64,000 bases of DNA from Bradyrhizobium sp. 1 (GCF_023073315.1 NZ_JADPJH010000022.1:679917-743916); one strand, 5' to 3'; shown: positions 19,340 through 27,926, counted from the stretch's first letter. The notes: generated by a model not told the origin, from the letters alone. Numbers and translations: made by a program.

Positions 19340-19361
19340 ACTCGGAAGAAGAAATACTACC

Positions 19362-19390
19362 TTGCATTTAGTCCTGAATACAAGAATAGT
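19362..19390 (+). promoter_or_regulatory. possible promoter of the family-3 binding protein
   Basis: TTGCAT (19362-19367) and AATAGT (19385-19390) are separated by 17 nt in the 89-nt divergent gap. The -10 match is weak. AGGAG follows 9 nt before the ATG at 19429. Confidence 0.3.
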
Positions 19391-19428
19391 CCAGAAGCCG
19401 GCTGAACTCTCTTCAGGAGCAACTGCCC

Positions 19429-20265
19429 ATGAATCGCAGGGACGCACTCACCACCGTCGCTCTCGCCGGCGCCGCGATGGCCGCGGCCGGTTCGGCGAAG
19501 GCCGACACCGCGCCGACGTCCACGCTCGACCGCATCAAGAAAAGCGGCCTGCTGCGGATCGCCGTCATCGCCGGCCAGGATCCCTATTTCCACAAGGACC
19601 TCACGACAAATCAATGGTCGGGCGCCTGCATCGACATGGCGAACGACATTGCCGGCAAGCTCGGCGCCAAGGTTGAGACGCTGGAATCGACCTGGGGCAA
19701 CCAGATCCTGGATCTTCAGGCCGAGAAGATCGATCTTGCCTTTGCGGTAAATCCAACGCCCGAGCGTTCGCTGGTCATCGACTTCTCCTCGCCCATTCTG
19801 GTGCACTCCTTCACCGTCATCACCAAGAAGGGTTTTGCCAAGCCACAGACCTGGGCGGAGATCAACAAGCCCGAGGTCAAGATCGCCGTCGACATCGGCT
19901 CCACGCATGAGACCATCGCGCGGCGCTATTGCCCGAAGGCGACGATCCTCGGCTTCAAAGAGCGAAACGAGGCGATCCTTGCCGTCTCCACCGGGCGCGC
20001 GGACTGCAATATATCGCTCGCCGTGCTTTCAGTCGCGACCTTGAAGAAGAATCCGACGCTCGGCGAGCTCGCGGTGCCCCGGCCGCTGCTCACGCTGCCG
20101 ACCAATCTCGGCATCCGTGCCGAAGGCGATCGCCGCTACAAGGATTTCCTCAGCGCCTGGGCCGACTACAACCGCGCGCTGGGCCAGACCCGCGAATGGA
20201 TGCTCAAGGCTTTTGAAACCATCGGCCTCAGCGCGGATGACATTCCGCCGGAGATCCAGTTCTGA
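19429..20265 (+). CDS. transporter substrate-binding protein, family 3 (amino-acid type)
   Basis: This 278-residue periplasmic protein has an N-terminal MNRRDALTTVALAGAAMAAA signal with an RR pair, possibly Tat, and an AKA-type cleavage site. The family-3 pattern is clear: LDRIKKSGLLRIAV, then DMANDIAGKLGAKVE, QAEKIDLAFAVNPTPERS and FSSPILVHSFTV. It usually binds polar amino acids or organic acids. There is no adjacent permease or ATPase, so it is an orphan. It is divergent from the 2-hydroxyacid dehydrogenase and could supply the amino-acid pathway in the neighbouring island. Confidence 0.92.
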   Translation: MNRRDALTTVALAGAAMAAAGSAKADTAPTSTLDRIKKSGLLRIAVIAGQDPYFHKDLTTNQWSGACIDMANDIAGKLGAKVETLESTWGNQILDLQAEKIDLAFAVNPTPERSLVIDFSSPILVHSFTVITKKGFAKPQTWAEINKPEVKIAVDIGSTHETIARRYCPKATILGFKERNEAILAVSTGRADCNISLAVLSVATLKKNPTLGELAVPRPLLTLPTNLGIRAEGDRRYKDFLSAWADYNRALGQTREWMLKAFETIGLSADDIPPEIQF

Positions 20266-20276
20266 CGGCCAGCCGG

Positions 20277-20359
20277 TGCAGCCATCATCCCCAACTCCGA
20301 GGAAGGCTGCGCGATTGCGCGGCCTGACTTCGTCTAGCGTTGTTTGGCGCATTGGCGTC
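20277..20359 (-). repeat. copy 1 of an 83-nt duplicated leader-like element
   Basis: Aligns without gaps to 22188-22270 (I count 69 of 83 identical). Read on the minus strand it has the conserved block ACAACGCTAGACGAAGTCAG, a hairpin (GGCCGCGC AATC GCGCAGCC), then TCGGAG and an ATGATG. In this copy no gene follows: the ATGATG runs antisense into the end of the binding-protein gene at 20265. Confidence 0.75.
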
Positions 20360-20416
20360 TAACACATTACAGATGCCAGCTTCGTATCCCACAGCGGACA
20401 TAGGCCAACGTCCATA

Positions 20417-21022
20417 TCAGACGGCACGTCGGGGAGCGGCGACCGGAAGCAATGGCCACGCCGTCATTGCAAGTTCTACAACGCGGCGAAGCTCGCCGAC
20501 AGTCGCGCCGGCTTGCGGTAAATTCATGATGGCTTGCAACACGCCGAGATAGTGCCACGCCAATCCCTCGATGTCGGTTGCCGCCAATTCTCCGCTTTCG
20601 ACCGCCTCGCGCAAAATCTCGCCGATGATCGCGCGCTGCCGCGTAAGTCCCTGCCGCGCGACCGACTGTCCCGCCAGAGGAAGATCGACCATCTCGGCAC
20701 AAGATCGGGCCAGCATGCACCCAGCGGGTCGTACCGTCTTGCCTCCCCTGGGCAGGAATTCGTGCATCAGCGCTTCGAGCTGTTGGCGCTTCGTGTCGCC
20801 GCGAACGGCGCTCATCCGCCTCACGACGCGCTCGACGTAAGTCGAAAGGACTTCCTGAAATAGCCCGTCCTTGTCTTGAAATCGCTTGTACATGCTGGAC
20901 CGCGACAACCCCATCGCGGTCGTCAATTGATCGATGGACGAGGCCGAATAGCCGTGACGCCAAAACACATCCATCGCGGCATTGATCACGGCATCGTCAT
21001 CGAATTGAGGTTTTCCGCTCAT
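20417..21022 (-). CDS. TetR/AcrR-family transcriptional regulator
   Basis: This 201-residue repressor starts MSGKPQFDDDAVINAAMDVF and has the TetR helix-turn-helix ASSIDQLTTAMGLSRSSMYK followed by RFQDKDGLFQEVL. The C-terminal domain resembles the YcdC/AcuR-type (GCMLARSCAEM, QRAIIGEILREAVESGEL). A longer frame exists upstream but would cross the divergent promoter and the neighbouring gene, so the ATG at 21022 (GGGA 6 nt before) was used; ATGs at 21040/21043 are alternatives. A perfect palindromic operator lies in its 79-nt divergent promoter region. Confidence 0.92.
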   Translation of the reverse strand: MSGKPQFDDDAVINAAMDVFWRHGYSASSIDQLTTAMGLSRSSMYKRFQDKDGLFQEVLSTYVERVVRRMSAVRGDTKRQQLEALMHEFLPRGGKTVRPAGCMLARSCAEMVDLPLAGQSVARQGLTRQRAIIGEILREAVESGELAATDIEGLAWHYLGVLQAIMNLPQAGATVGELRRVVELAMTAWPLLPVAAPRRAV

Positions 21023-21033
21023 GACATTCCCGC

Positions 21034-21063
21034 TTGACATCATGGAACGATCGTTCCAATTAT
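21034..21063 (+). promoter_or_regulatory. promoter of the NmrA-like gene with embedded TetR operator
   Basis: TTGACA (21034-21039) and AATTAT (21058-21063) are 18 nt apart. The perfect 16-bp palindrome TGGAACGATCGTTCCA (21043-21058) fills the spacer, so a bound repressor would block polymerase. A further half site, GATCGTTCCA, lies at 21072-21081. The regulator encoded at 20417-21022 is the obvious ligand. Confidence 0.7.
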
Positions 21064-21101
21064 CCTGAACTGATCGTTCCAAGATACGAAAGGTTGTCCA
21101 G

Positions 21102-21986
21102 ATGTTCAATCCCTCCGAGCCGGGAGCCGCCCGTCCACGCGTTGCGGTCGCCGGAGCCACAGGTCGCGTGGGCTCCGCCTTGATTTCGAAGCTGGTCACC
21201 GAACCGGTTGAGCTTGTGGCGTTGACCCGCGCGCCGGGCGCTGAACGCCTGCCGTCCGGGGTCTCCGTTGCGACGGTGGACTTCGATGCACGGTCAACTC
21301 TGGACGACGCGTTGCGCGGCGCTGACCGTTTGTTCCTCGCCCACGGCACGTCTCCCCGGCAGGTCGCCAATGAAATCGCGCTGATCGACGCAGCCGTGGC
21401 CGCCGGCGTCAGCCATATCGTCAAATTGTCCGTGTTGGGACCGCCGTCTCGGCTACATCCGTTTGACTGGCATATGCAAATCGAGGCGCATCTTGCGACC
21501 CGCGACGTAGGCTTTACGGTTTTGCGACCTTCGAGTTTCGTTGACATCCTGGCGCGGGCTGGCGCTCCAGTTGCCAACGACACATGGGGCGGGGCAGCGG
21601 GCGATGGATTGGTCAATCTGATCGACACACGCGATGTCGCAGATTCCGCGTTCGCCGTCCTTCTCGACGATGCGCACGTGACTTCTCAGCGCGCCTATCA
21701 CCTGACCGGGCCAACCGCGGTGAGCATGCCTGAGATAGCAGATGAACTGTCCGGATTGCTTGGCCGCACCGTCACATATCAGCGCCGAAGCCCTGCAGAG
21801 CAGCGTGAGAAGCTGCTCGCTTCGGGACTCAGCGAGTTTGTCGCCGACCTGCTGCTCGGTCTGGATCGAGCTTTCTACGAATCAGTGCTCGCCGAGACCA
21901 CATCAACCGTCCGCGCGTTGACCGGCCACGCTCCGCGCCCGGTAACCGATTGGCTAGGTGACAACATCTCGCTGTTTCGAAAATAG
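21102..21986 (+). CDS. NAD(P)-binding NmrA/SDR-a5-like protein
   Basis: This 294-residue protein has an N-terminal NAD(P) Rossmann site (VAVAGATGRVGSALISKL) and the atypical-SDR body of NmrA/quinone-oxidoreductase-like proteins (HIVKLSVLGPP, FTVLRPSSFVDIL, YHLTGPTAVSMPEIAD). It lacks the classical YxxxK pair in the usual place. Some relatives are NAD(P)H:quinone reductases (QOR2-type), others redox sensors. It is divergent from a TetR gene and has that regulator's likely operator in its promoter, so it is probably induced by a small electrophile or quinone. Confidence 0.85.
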   Translation: MFNPSEPGAARPRVAVAGATGRVGSALISKLVTEPVELVALTRAPGAERLPSGVSVATVDFDARSTLDDALRGADRLFLAHGTSPRQVANEIALIDAAVAAGVSHIVKLSVLGPPSRLHPFDWHMQIEAHLATRDVGFTVLRPSSFVDILARAGAPVANDTWGGAAGDGLVNLIDTRDVADSAFAVLLDDAHVTSQRAYHLTGPTAVSMPEIADELSGLLGRTVTYQRRSPAEQREKLLASGLSEFVADLLLGLDRAFYESVLAETTSTVRALTGHAPRPVTDWLGDNISLFRK

Positions 21987-22040
21987 CTCAAGCTCGGGCA
22001 GTGCATCATGGACTTCGAAGTGCGGTGAAACCGCCCGATT

Positions 22041-22199
22041 TCAGAACAAGGCGGTGTTGAAGGCCTGTCCGTAGATCATTGCGGCCACAAGTGAGACCAG
22101 CAGGCCCGCTCCCGAGAAGATCAACAGTACTTTCAGAGTTTCGACGTCAACGTCGATTCTCGTCGCGCGGGATATTGCCTTTGCCAATGCAACCATCAT
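22041..22199 (-). CDS. small single-pass membrane protein (52 residues), function unknown
   Basis: The protein starts MMVALAKAISRATRIDVDVE and ends with one clear transmembrane helix (VLLIFSGAGLLVSLVAAMIY) and a short tail. The ATG at 22199 was chosen because GGAG lies 6 nt upstream and both the ribosome site and the ATGATG are inside the duplicated 83-nt leader. A longer start at 22244 would add 15 residues translated from the leader. I do not recognise a family. The basic, amphipathic N-terminus and single helix suggest an inner-membrane small protein, perhaps stress-related. Confidence 0.6.
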   Translation of the reverse strand: MMVALAKAISRATRIDVDVETLKVLLIFSGAGLLVSLVAAMIYGQAFNTALF

Positions 22200-22270
22200 C
22201 GCCAGCTCCGAAGCAGGCCGCGCGGAGGCGCGACCTGACTTCATCTAGCGTTGTCTGGCGTATTCGCGTG
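22188..22270 (-). repeat. copy 2 of the 83-nt duplicated leader-like element
   Basis: Same orientation as the copy at 20277-20359. On the minus strand it has ACAACGCTAGATGAAGTCAG, a hairpin GGTCGCGC CTCC GCGCGGCC, then TCGGAG and ATGATG that starts the small membrane protein. Several differences from copy 1 fall in the loop or keep most base pairs, which supports a selected stem before the ribosome site. Confidence 0.75.
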
Positions 22271-22325
22271 TGAAGCAGGTTACAGGTAATCCTGCAAAAA
22301 CGCTTCATCTTAAGTCAGCCGCGCG

Positions 22326-23989
22326 TTAGTCCCGCGACACCCGCGGCGTCGAGGGCGTGACGTTCGCCGGCGTGTGGAAGTCGAGACGCGCGCGATTCTC
22401 CTCGCGCACGCCGCTATCGTCGCCAAACTCGACAAACTTTTGCGTCCCCTCGGCCCATTGCGGCCACGGCGTCGCCGGCGTACTCGGGTTTCCCGTGCGT
22501 GCGAAGGCGACGAGCGTGTCCATCATGCGCTCGGACAGCGCGCGGTCGAACTCGGTCCAGACCCGCGTGGTCCGGAACTTGTTGAAGGCGTCCTGGGTGC
22601 CGAACCAATAGGGCACGTCGGAGGTGTGATAGGCGCCGATCTTCTGGGGCTATCGAAGAATTCGACGTTGGCTGCGAACGGATGCACACGCGAGAACATG
22701 TACATGTAGAACGGCGCCTTGCCGGTTTTCGCCTGGGCTTCGGCCCAGTTGCGCGTGCCGATCTCCACCAGGCCCTCGCGCGCCGCTGTTAGGCCCATGG
22801 CCTTCGCCTCGCCGTCGGTCTTCGCTGGATAAAGCGCGAGGAAACGGTCGGCCTGGCCGCCATAAAGCTTTCGCGCAGCCGCGACGTAACCTTCCAGATT
22901 GACCGCCGTGCGCAGATCATTCGAGCTTTCGTCGCTGGTAAAACCCGCGACGGTCGCGACATCGTTCTGCTTGCCGGCGGCAAAAATGTTCGGAACGGTG
23001 TCGGGCAGGACGTAACCGTCGATATCGGGCGTGACCGCGATCGTGCCGGCACAGCCGAGCTGGCAATCCTTCTGGATCGCCAAAATCTTGTCGGCCTGGA
23101 TCTGCCGCATCTCGGCAAGCGACGCTGCACCGAGCGCCGATTGCACCTCGAGGCCGATCTTCTCGGCGGCGGGCAGCGCCGGGAATTTGAAGCGATTGTC
23201 GAACATGCTGAGACTCATCGCGAAGCCGCGATGAAACAGGCCCTTCGCCAGCGGGCTCGCCTCCAGCGCCGACACCGACATGGCGCCGGCCGACTGCCCG
23301 GTGATGGTGACGTTGTCGGGGTCGCCGCCGAAGGCCGCGATGTTGCGCTTGACCCATTGCAGCGCCGCGACCTGGTCCATCAGGCCGTAATTGCCGGAGG
23401 CACGGTGCGGCGATTCCGCGGTCAGCTCGGGATGGGCGAGATTGCCCAAAATGCCGACGCGGTAGTTGAAGCTAACGAAGATCGTACCTTTCTTCGCAAC
23501 GTTCTCGCCGTCATACACCGCCATGCCGCTGGAGCCGAGCGTAAAGCCGCCGCCATAGATCCAGACCACGACCGGCAGCTTCGCGCCCGCCTTCGCATCG
23601 GCGCTCGCCCAGATGTTCAGATAGAGGCAGTTCTCGCTAGTCGCCTCCTCACCAAAATAGTGATTGAGATTGTGCCGGCGCAGCACCTGGATGCACTCCG
23701 GTGCCAGCCGGTCAGCATGATAGGTTCCCTTCCACGCCTCGACCCTCTCGGGCGCGCGCCAGCGGAGATCGCCAAGCGGCGGCGCGGCGTAGGGGATGCC
23801 GAAATAGCCCTTTACGCCCGACGTCAATACCTTGCCCGAGACGGCGCCGGTATCGATGCTGACGGGATCTCCGGGAACGGGTGTCGCGACGATCTGCGCC
23901 GGCGCGGGCGAGGCCGCCAGCAAAGAGAAGATTGAGGCTATCGCAAGAACCGCGCGCGAAAGCACGCGCCCACTATCTGAAACGCTCAT
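22326..23989 (-). pseudogene. type-B carboxylesterase with a single-base frameshift
   Basis: The first part (to about residue 447) is a secreted carboxylesterase: signal peptide (VLAIASIFSLLAASPAPAQ), oxyanion loop YGGGF near 145 and the nucleophile Ser233 in TGQSAGAM. At the CCCC run (22646-22649 on the plus strand as GGGG) the frame breaks; adding one C restores DSPQKIGAYHTSDVPYWFG and the remainder to 22326. The catalytic His (GAYH) is after the break, so the protein as written would be inactive. It may be a true pseudogene or a sequencing error in a homopolymer. It lies after a second esterase and an MFS gene on the same strand. Confidence 0.85.
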
Positions 23990-24011
23990 CCGATCTCCCT
24001 TTCTTTTCTTG

Positions 24012-25496
24012 TCAGGCGACGACTTCGGAACGGGACTGTTCGGTCAGCTCCGCCCACATGCGGACGCGCGCGCCTTCATTGAGAGGCACAATATGGAACG
24101 GCTGACCGAAGATTGCGAGCGGCTCCGTGGCCAGCTCGAATCGCGGCCAGGCTTCCGCAACACCCGGAGCACCTGTCGTGACGAACCGCAGCAAATTGTC
24201 TTGAAACCGCGCGGCGACGTCGATGTCGGCAGGCGTCATCGGCCCGCCCTTGCGCTTCAGGATCGGACGATCGACGAAATTTGGCAGATGCGCCCAGAGG
24301 CAGGCATTGTCGGCGCCGTGGGTCGGCCCTTGCGACAGGAACGGCTCCAGCGCCGGCCGATGGTCGAACCGGCTCAGCCACACCGCGCCGCCGGCCGCAG
24401 CATGAAGCCGCGCAAGCTCGGCCATCGGGCGGTGCCAGAACGCATCCGACAGCAGCGCTTCGTAAGCGTCTTCGTCGATGCGCGCCGTGGTGCGGTAGGA
24501 CGCCAGCAGGCGCTCCCAGCCCGCGTCTCCGAACGCGGCACGCAGTTGCCGCTCGGTGGTGCGGATCATCGCGGCTGGCGGCGCGCTCTTCAAAAACATC
24601 ACCATCTCGTCGCGGCAGGAGCCGAGCCAGAGCGGAATGTCGCGCAAGGTCCCATCGGCGAAGACATCGCACGGCTCGCGCGGGATCATTGTGCCATCGA
24701 GCACCGGGCCGAATATGGTGCTTGACTCCGTCTCGTCGCCGAGCTTGCGGCCGACCCGCTCCACCGCCGCAAAGAGTTTCGGCAGCGGCACCGTCGCGAT
24801 CGCGCCTGGCTCGTGCTCGAGTTCGAGCTCGGCCAGTGTGCGGCGCGCGACGTCGTCGGCATGATCGGCGCTCATGATGGCGCGCCCGGGTGCACTGAGC
24901 GCGAGCGCGCGGGCGAACTTGCCCTTGGCTTGCAACAAGGTTGCGAGCGCGATCACCATCGACGCACCGGCCGACTGGCCGGACAGCGTCACCTGATCCG
25001 GATCGCCACTGAAGTTTTCGATGTTGGCATGCACCCAGTCGAGCGCCGCGAGCGCGTCCTGGAGCGCGAGGTTATTGGCCTCGCCCAATCCGTGACGGTG
25101 CAATTGCAGGAAGCCGAGCGGGCCGAGCCGGTAGTTGATGGTGACGATGACGGCCGGGCCGTGCGCGGCGAGGAATGCGCCATCATAGTCGGCGCCGCCA
25201 CCGGTGACGAAGGCGCCGCCATGAATGAAGAACAGCACGGGCAATGGACGATCGACGCGGGTCGGCGTCCAGATGTTCAGGCTAAGACAGGATTGCTCCG
25301 CCTGATCGGGATGTCCGGGCTGCGGCGCATAAGCGCCGTAGTCCGTGCAGCGGCGGGGTTCGGCCCACGCAGGCGGCGGCGTCGCTTTGGCAAAGCGCCG
25401 CGCGATCGCAAAGGGCACACCCTTGAAGGCGCGGACGTGCCCTTGCTCGGCCCCAATGATAGGGCCGTGCGTGGTGGGAACAGCGTTGGTCAGCAT
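24012..25496 (-). CDS. type-B carboxylesterase/lipase family protein
   Basis: This 494-residue alpha/beta hydrolase has the oxyanion loop HGGAF (residues 92-96), nucleophile Ser175 in SGQSAGASM, the conserved SEDCLxLNIW-like block as CLSLNIWTP and a C-terminal His in PTHGADNACLW. No signal peptide is visible, so it is probably cytoplasmic. The start MLTNAVPTTHGPIIG was chosen because GGGGAC lies 8 nt upstream. It hydrolyses carboxylic esters of unknown kind and is 23 nt after the MFS gene, so imported esters are the likely substrate. Confidence 0.9.
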   Translation of the reverse strand: MLTNAVPTTHGPIIGAEQGHVRAFKGVPFAIARRFAKATPPPAWAEPRRCTDYGAYAPQPGHPDQAEQSCLSLNIWTPTRVDRPLPVLFFIHGGAFVTGGGADYDGAFLAAHGPAVIVTINYRLGPLGFLQLHRHGLGEANNLALQDALAALDWVHANIENFSGDPDQVTLSGQSAGASMVIALATLLQAKGKFARALALSAPGRAIMSADHADDVARRTLAELELEHEPGAIATVPLPKLFAAVERVGRKLGDETESSTIFGPVLDGTMIPREPCDVFADGTLRDIPLWLGSCRDEMVMFLKSAPPAAMIRTTERQLRAAFGDAGWERLLASYRTTARIDEDAYEALLSDAFWHRPMAELARLHAAAGGAVWLSRFDHRPALEPFLSQGPTHGADNACLWAHLPNFVDRPILKRKGGPMTPADIDVAARFQDNLLRFVTTGAPGVAEAWPRFELATEPLAIFGQPFHIVPLNEGARVRMWAELTEQSRSEVVA

Positions 25497-25519
25497 GCGA
25501 TAATGTCCCCGTCTTTCGT

Positions 25520-26857
25520 TCACGCGCTCCGCTTGCCGAGATCGGCAATGTCGACCTTGTGGGTTTCGCGCGCGGTCGATGCGGCCGCAGCCGAAGCGAC
25601 ACAGCAACCGGCGACAAAGATCGCAACCGGGATCCAGCCGTTCGGTCCCTCACCGACGAGGCTCGCGCTGATCAGCGGCGTGAAACCGGCGGCCAGGAAG
25701 CCGAGCTGGGTGCCGATCGCAGTGCCGGAATAGCGCACGCGCGCTTCGAACATCTCGGCATAGAACGACGGCCAGATCGCATTTGGCGCGGAATAGACGA
25801 TGTACAGGACCATCGCTGCGGCGAAGATCGCGGTCGTGCTGCCCGACGTCACCAGCATGAAATAGGGGAACAGCAGCACGGCGCAGGCGAGCACGCCGCC
25901 GATGAACACCGGCTTGCGGCCGATCTTGTCGGCGAGCAAGGCCCAGAGCGGCTGCGCGATCAGCGCGGTGACGTTGCCGAGTACGCCGGCCCACAACATG
26001 GTCGGGCGCGCGACGCCGAATTTGCTCGTGGCATAGCCGAGCGCAAACACCGCGGTCAGCGTGCTCACCGTCGCGATCAGCGCACAGGCGATGACGCGCA
26101 GCACGTCCCGCCAGTAGTCGCGCAACAGCGCAACCACGGGGAAGCGCGCCACCTGATCCTTGCCTTTGATGTCTTCGAACACAGGCGTTTCCGGCATGGT
26201 CCGCCGCACCAGATAGGCAACCAGCAGCACCAGCGCCGAGAGCAGGAACGGAATGCGCCAGCCCCAGCTCAGCAGCTGGTCCTCCGGCAGGCTCGACACC
26301 GGAATGAACACCAGCGTCGCCAGGATCGCGCCGGCCTGGGTGCCGCTCAAGGTCCAGCTCGTGAAGAAGGCGCGGTTGGAATTGGCGGAATGCTCCAGCG
26401 TCAGCGAGTTGGCCCCGCTCTGCTCGCCGGCTGCCGACAGACCCTGCAACAATCGGAGCAGCGTGAGTATAACCGGTGCGGCGTTGCCGATCGTCTTGGC
26501 ATCCGGCAACAGGCCGATCGCAAGCGTCGAGCAGCCCATCAGCACCAGCGTGAACAGCAGCACCGTCTTGCGTCCGATGCGGTCGCCGAAATGACCGAGA
26601 ATCACGGCGCCCACGGGCCGCGCGATATAGCCGATGCCGAAGGAGAGCAGCGCGAGCAGCGTTCCGGTCGCCGGGTCGACATTGGCGAAGAACACTTTTG
26701 GAAAGATCAGCGCCGCCGCGGTGCCGTAGATGAAGAAGTCGTAGTATTCGAGCATGCTGCCGACGAAGCTGACGAGCGCGGCGCGCTTGGGCAGCTTGTT
26801 TTGCGTAGCTTCCGCGGCTGATGGCGCGCGCAGTGGTGCGGTTGACGTCAACGTCAT
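25520..26857 (-). CDS. MFS transporter, metabolite:H+ symporter family
   Basis: This 445-residue protein has twelve predicted membrane segments and the MHS hallmarks: GSMLEYYDFFIYGTAAALIF in helix 1, GHFGDRIGRKTVLL in the 2-3 loop and LSAAGEQSGANSLTLEHS in helix 5. It is similar in plan to the symporter at 5899 but clearly not a recent duplicate. It is first in the operon with the two esterases and has a well-formed promoter with a TetR-type operator upstream, so import is probably induced by the substrate. Confidence 0.92.
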   Translation of the reverse strand: MTLTSTAPLRAPSAAEATQNKLPKRAALVSFVGSMLEYYDFFIYGTAAALIFPKVFFANVDPATGTLLALLSFGIGYIARPVGAVILGHFGDRIGRKTVLLFTLVLMGCSTLAIGLLPDAKTIGNAAPVILTLLRLLQGLSAAGEQSGANSLTLEHSANSNRAFFTSWTLSGTQAGAILATLVFIPVSSLPEDQLLSWGWRIPFLLSALVLLVAYLVRRTMPETPVFEDIKGKDQVARFPVVALLRDYWRDVLRVIACALIATVSTLTAVFALGYATSKFGVARPTMLWAGVLGNVTALIAQPLWALLADKIGRKPVFIGGVLACAVLLFPYFMLVTSGSTTAIFAAAMVLYIVYSAPNAIWPSFYAEMFEARVRYSGTAIGTQLGFLAAGFTPLISASLVGEGPNGWIPVAIFVAGCCVASAAAASTARETHKVDIADLGKRSA

Positions 26858-26955
26858 TGAATTCTCCTCCCCCGGTGTCCGTTGCGGCTCGCATCGGGCG
26901 ATCGCGCCTTGCGAGCGTTTTCTGGTTTTTGTTGCCGCAACCTTGGTTTGGATCC

Positions 26956-26984
26956 ATAATGTACGAACTAGTACGTTTATGCAA
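26956..26984 (-). promoter_or_regulatory. promoter of the MFS-esterase operon with TetR-like operator in the spacer
   Basis: On the minus strand TTGCAT (26984-26979), a 17-nt spacer and CATTAT (26961-26956) form a good sigma-70-type promoter. The spacer contains ACGAACTAGTACGT (26963-26976), a 14-bp palindrome with one mismatch, as expected for a TetR operator. The TetR gene begins about 90 nt away on the other strand. Confidence 0.6.
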
Positions 26985-27066
26985 TACTTGTTGGATCAGC
27001 GCCTGAACGTGCGAAATTTGCCTTCACCTTCAAGGCCATCCGTGGAAACTGGCGGGACAAACAGCA

Positions 27067-27714
27067 ATGCTCGAGCGCATGCCGCCCCCATCGAAGCGCA
27101 CCAACGACCCCGAGCGCACCAAGCGCGACATCCTCGAAGTGGCGATGGCCGAATTCGCTTCGGAAGGCTATTCCGGTGCGCGCGTCGACGCGATCGCGGC
27201 GCGGACACGCACGTCGAAGCGCATGATCTACTATTACTTCGGCGGCAAGGAGCAGCTCTACCTCGCGGTGCTCGAAGAGGCCTATCGCAGCATCCGCGCG
27301 CTGGAGGACCAGCTCGACATCGCAAGCTGCGACGCCCGCGAAGGACTGCGCCGGCTGATCGAGGCGACCTTCGACCATGACGAGCGTAATCCGAACTTCA
27401 TCCGCCTTGTCTCAATCGAGAACATCCACCACGGCAAGCACCTGAAACAGAATCTGCAACTGCGCCAGCTCAACGCCAGCGTGATCGCGACGCTCGACGG
27501 CATCCTCAAGCGCGGCCGCGGCGAAGGCGTCTTCCGTGACGACATCGACGCCATCGATTTGCATCTCGCCATCTCCTCCTATTGCTTCTTCCGCGTCGCC
27601 AACCGCCACACATTTGGGGCGCTGTTCGACCGCGACCTCAGCGAGCCGAAGGTGCTGGCGAAGAGCAGGACGCAGATCGTGGAGATGATTTTGGCGTGGC
27701 TGGGGAAGGTGTGA
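27067..27714 (+). CDS. TetR/AcrR-family transcriptional regulator
   Basis: This 215-residue protein has the TetR DNA-binding domain near its N-terminus: RTKRDILEVAMAEFASEGY, ARVDAIAARTRTSKRMIYYY and FGGKEQLYLAVLEEAY. The C-terminal part (NPNFIRLVSIENIHHGKHLK, EGVFRDDIDAIDLHLAIS) resembles the RutR/pyrimidine-type TetR_C_2 domain. The ATG at 27067 or 27079 could be the start. It is divergent from the MFS-esterase operon and is its likely repressor; the ligand may be an ester or its acid. Confidence 0.9.
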   Translation: MLERMPPPSKRTNDPERTKRDILEVAMAEFASEGYSGARVDAIAARTRTSKRMIYYYFGGKEQLYLAVLEEAYRSIRALEDQLDIASCDAREGLRRLIEATFDHDERNPNFIRLVSIENIHHGKHLKQNLQLRQLNASVIATLDGILKRGRGEGVFRDDIDAIDLHLAISSYCFFRVANRHTFGALFDRDLSEPKVLAKSRTQIVEMILAWLGKV

Positions 27715-27754
27715 TGAGCGAAAGAGCGGAGATGGTGGCCGCGCCACGCTCTCT

Positions 27755-27896
27755 CGTGTCCCGGACGCGCTGCAACGCTCTTGGCGTTGCTGCGCAGAGC
27801 CGGGACCCAGATAGCGGCACAGGAACGCTCGGACCAATGGGCCCCGGCTCTGCAGCGCACCGCTGAAGAAGCGCTGCGCTGCGTCCGGGGCACACG
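27755..27896. repeat. palindromic intergenic repeat after the TetR gene
   Basis: Outer arms CGTGTCCCGGACGC (27755-27768) and GCGTCCGGGGCACACG (27881-27896) pair with two bulges. Inner arms CAGAGCCGGGACCC (27795-27808) and GGGCCCCGGCTCTG (27839-27852) match at 13 of 14. It lies between convergent genes and may end transcription from both sides. Non-coding, and similar in style to rhizobial dispersed repeats. Confidence 0.7.
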
Positions 27897-27926
27897 ACAC
27901 CACGAACGGAGTGGAGCTACCTCCCC

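Noticed and set aside
20417-21628. Long TetR frame of 403 codons
   Set aside because: The added 202 residues would cross the operator and lie antisense to the NmrA-like gene; the TetR fold starts at 21022.
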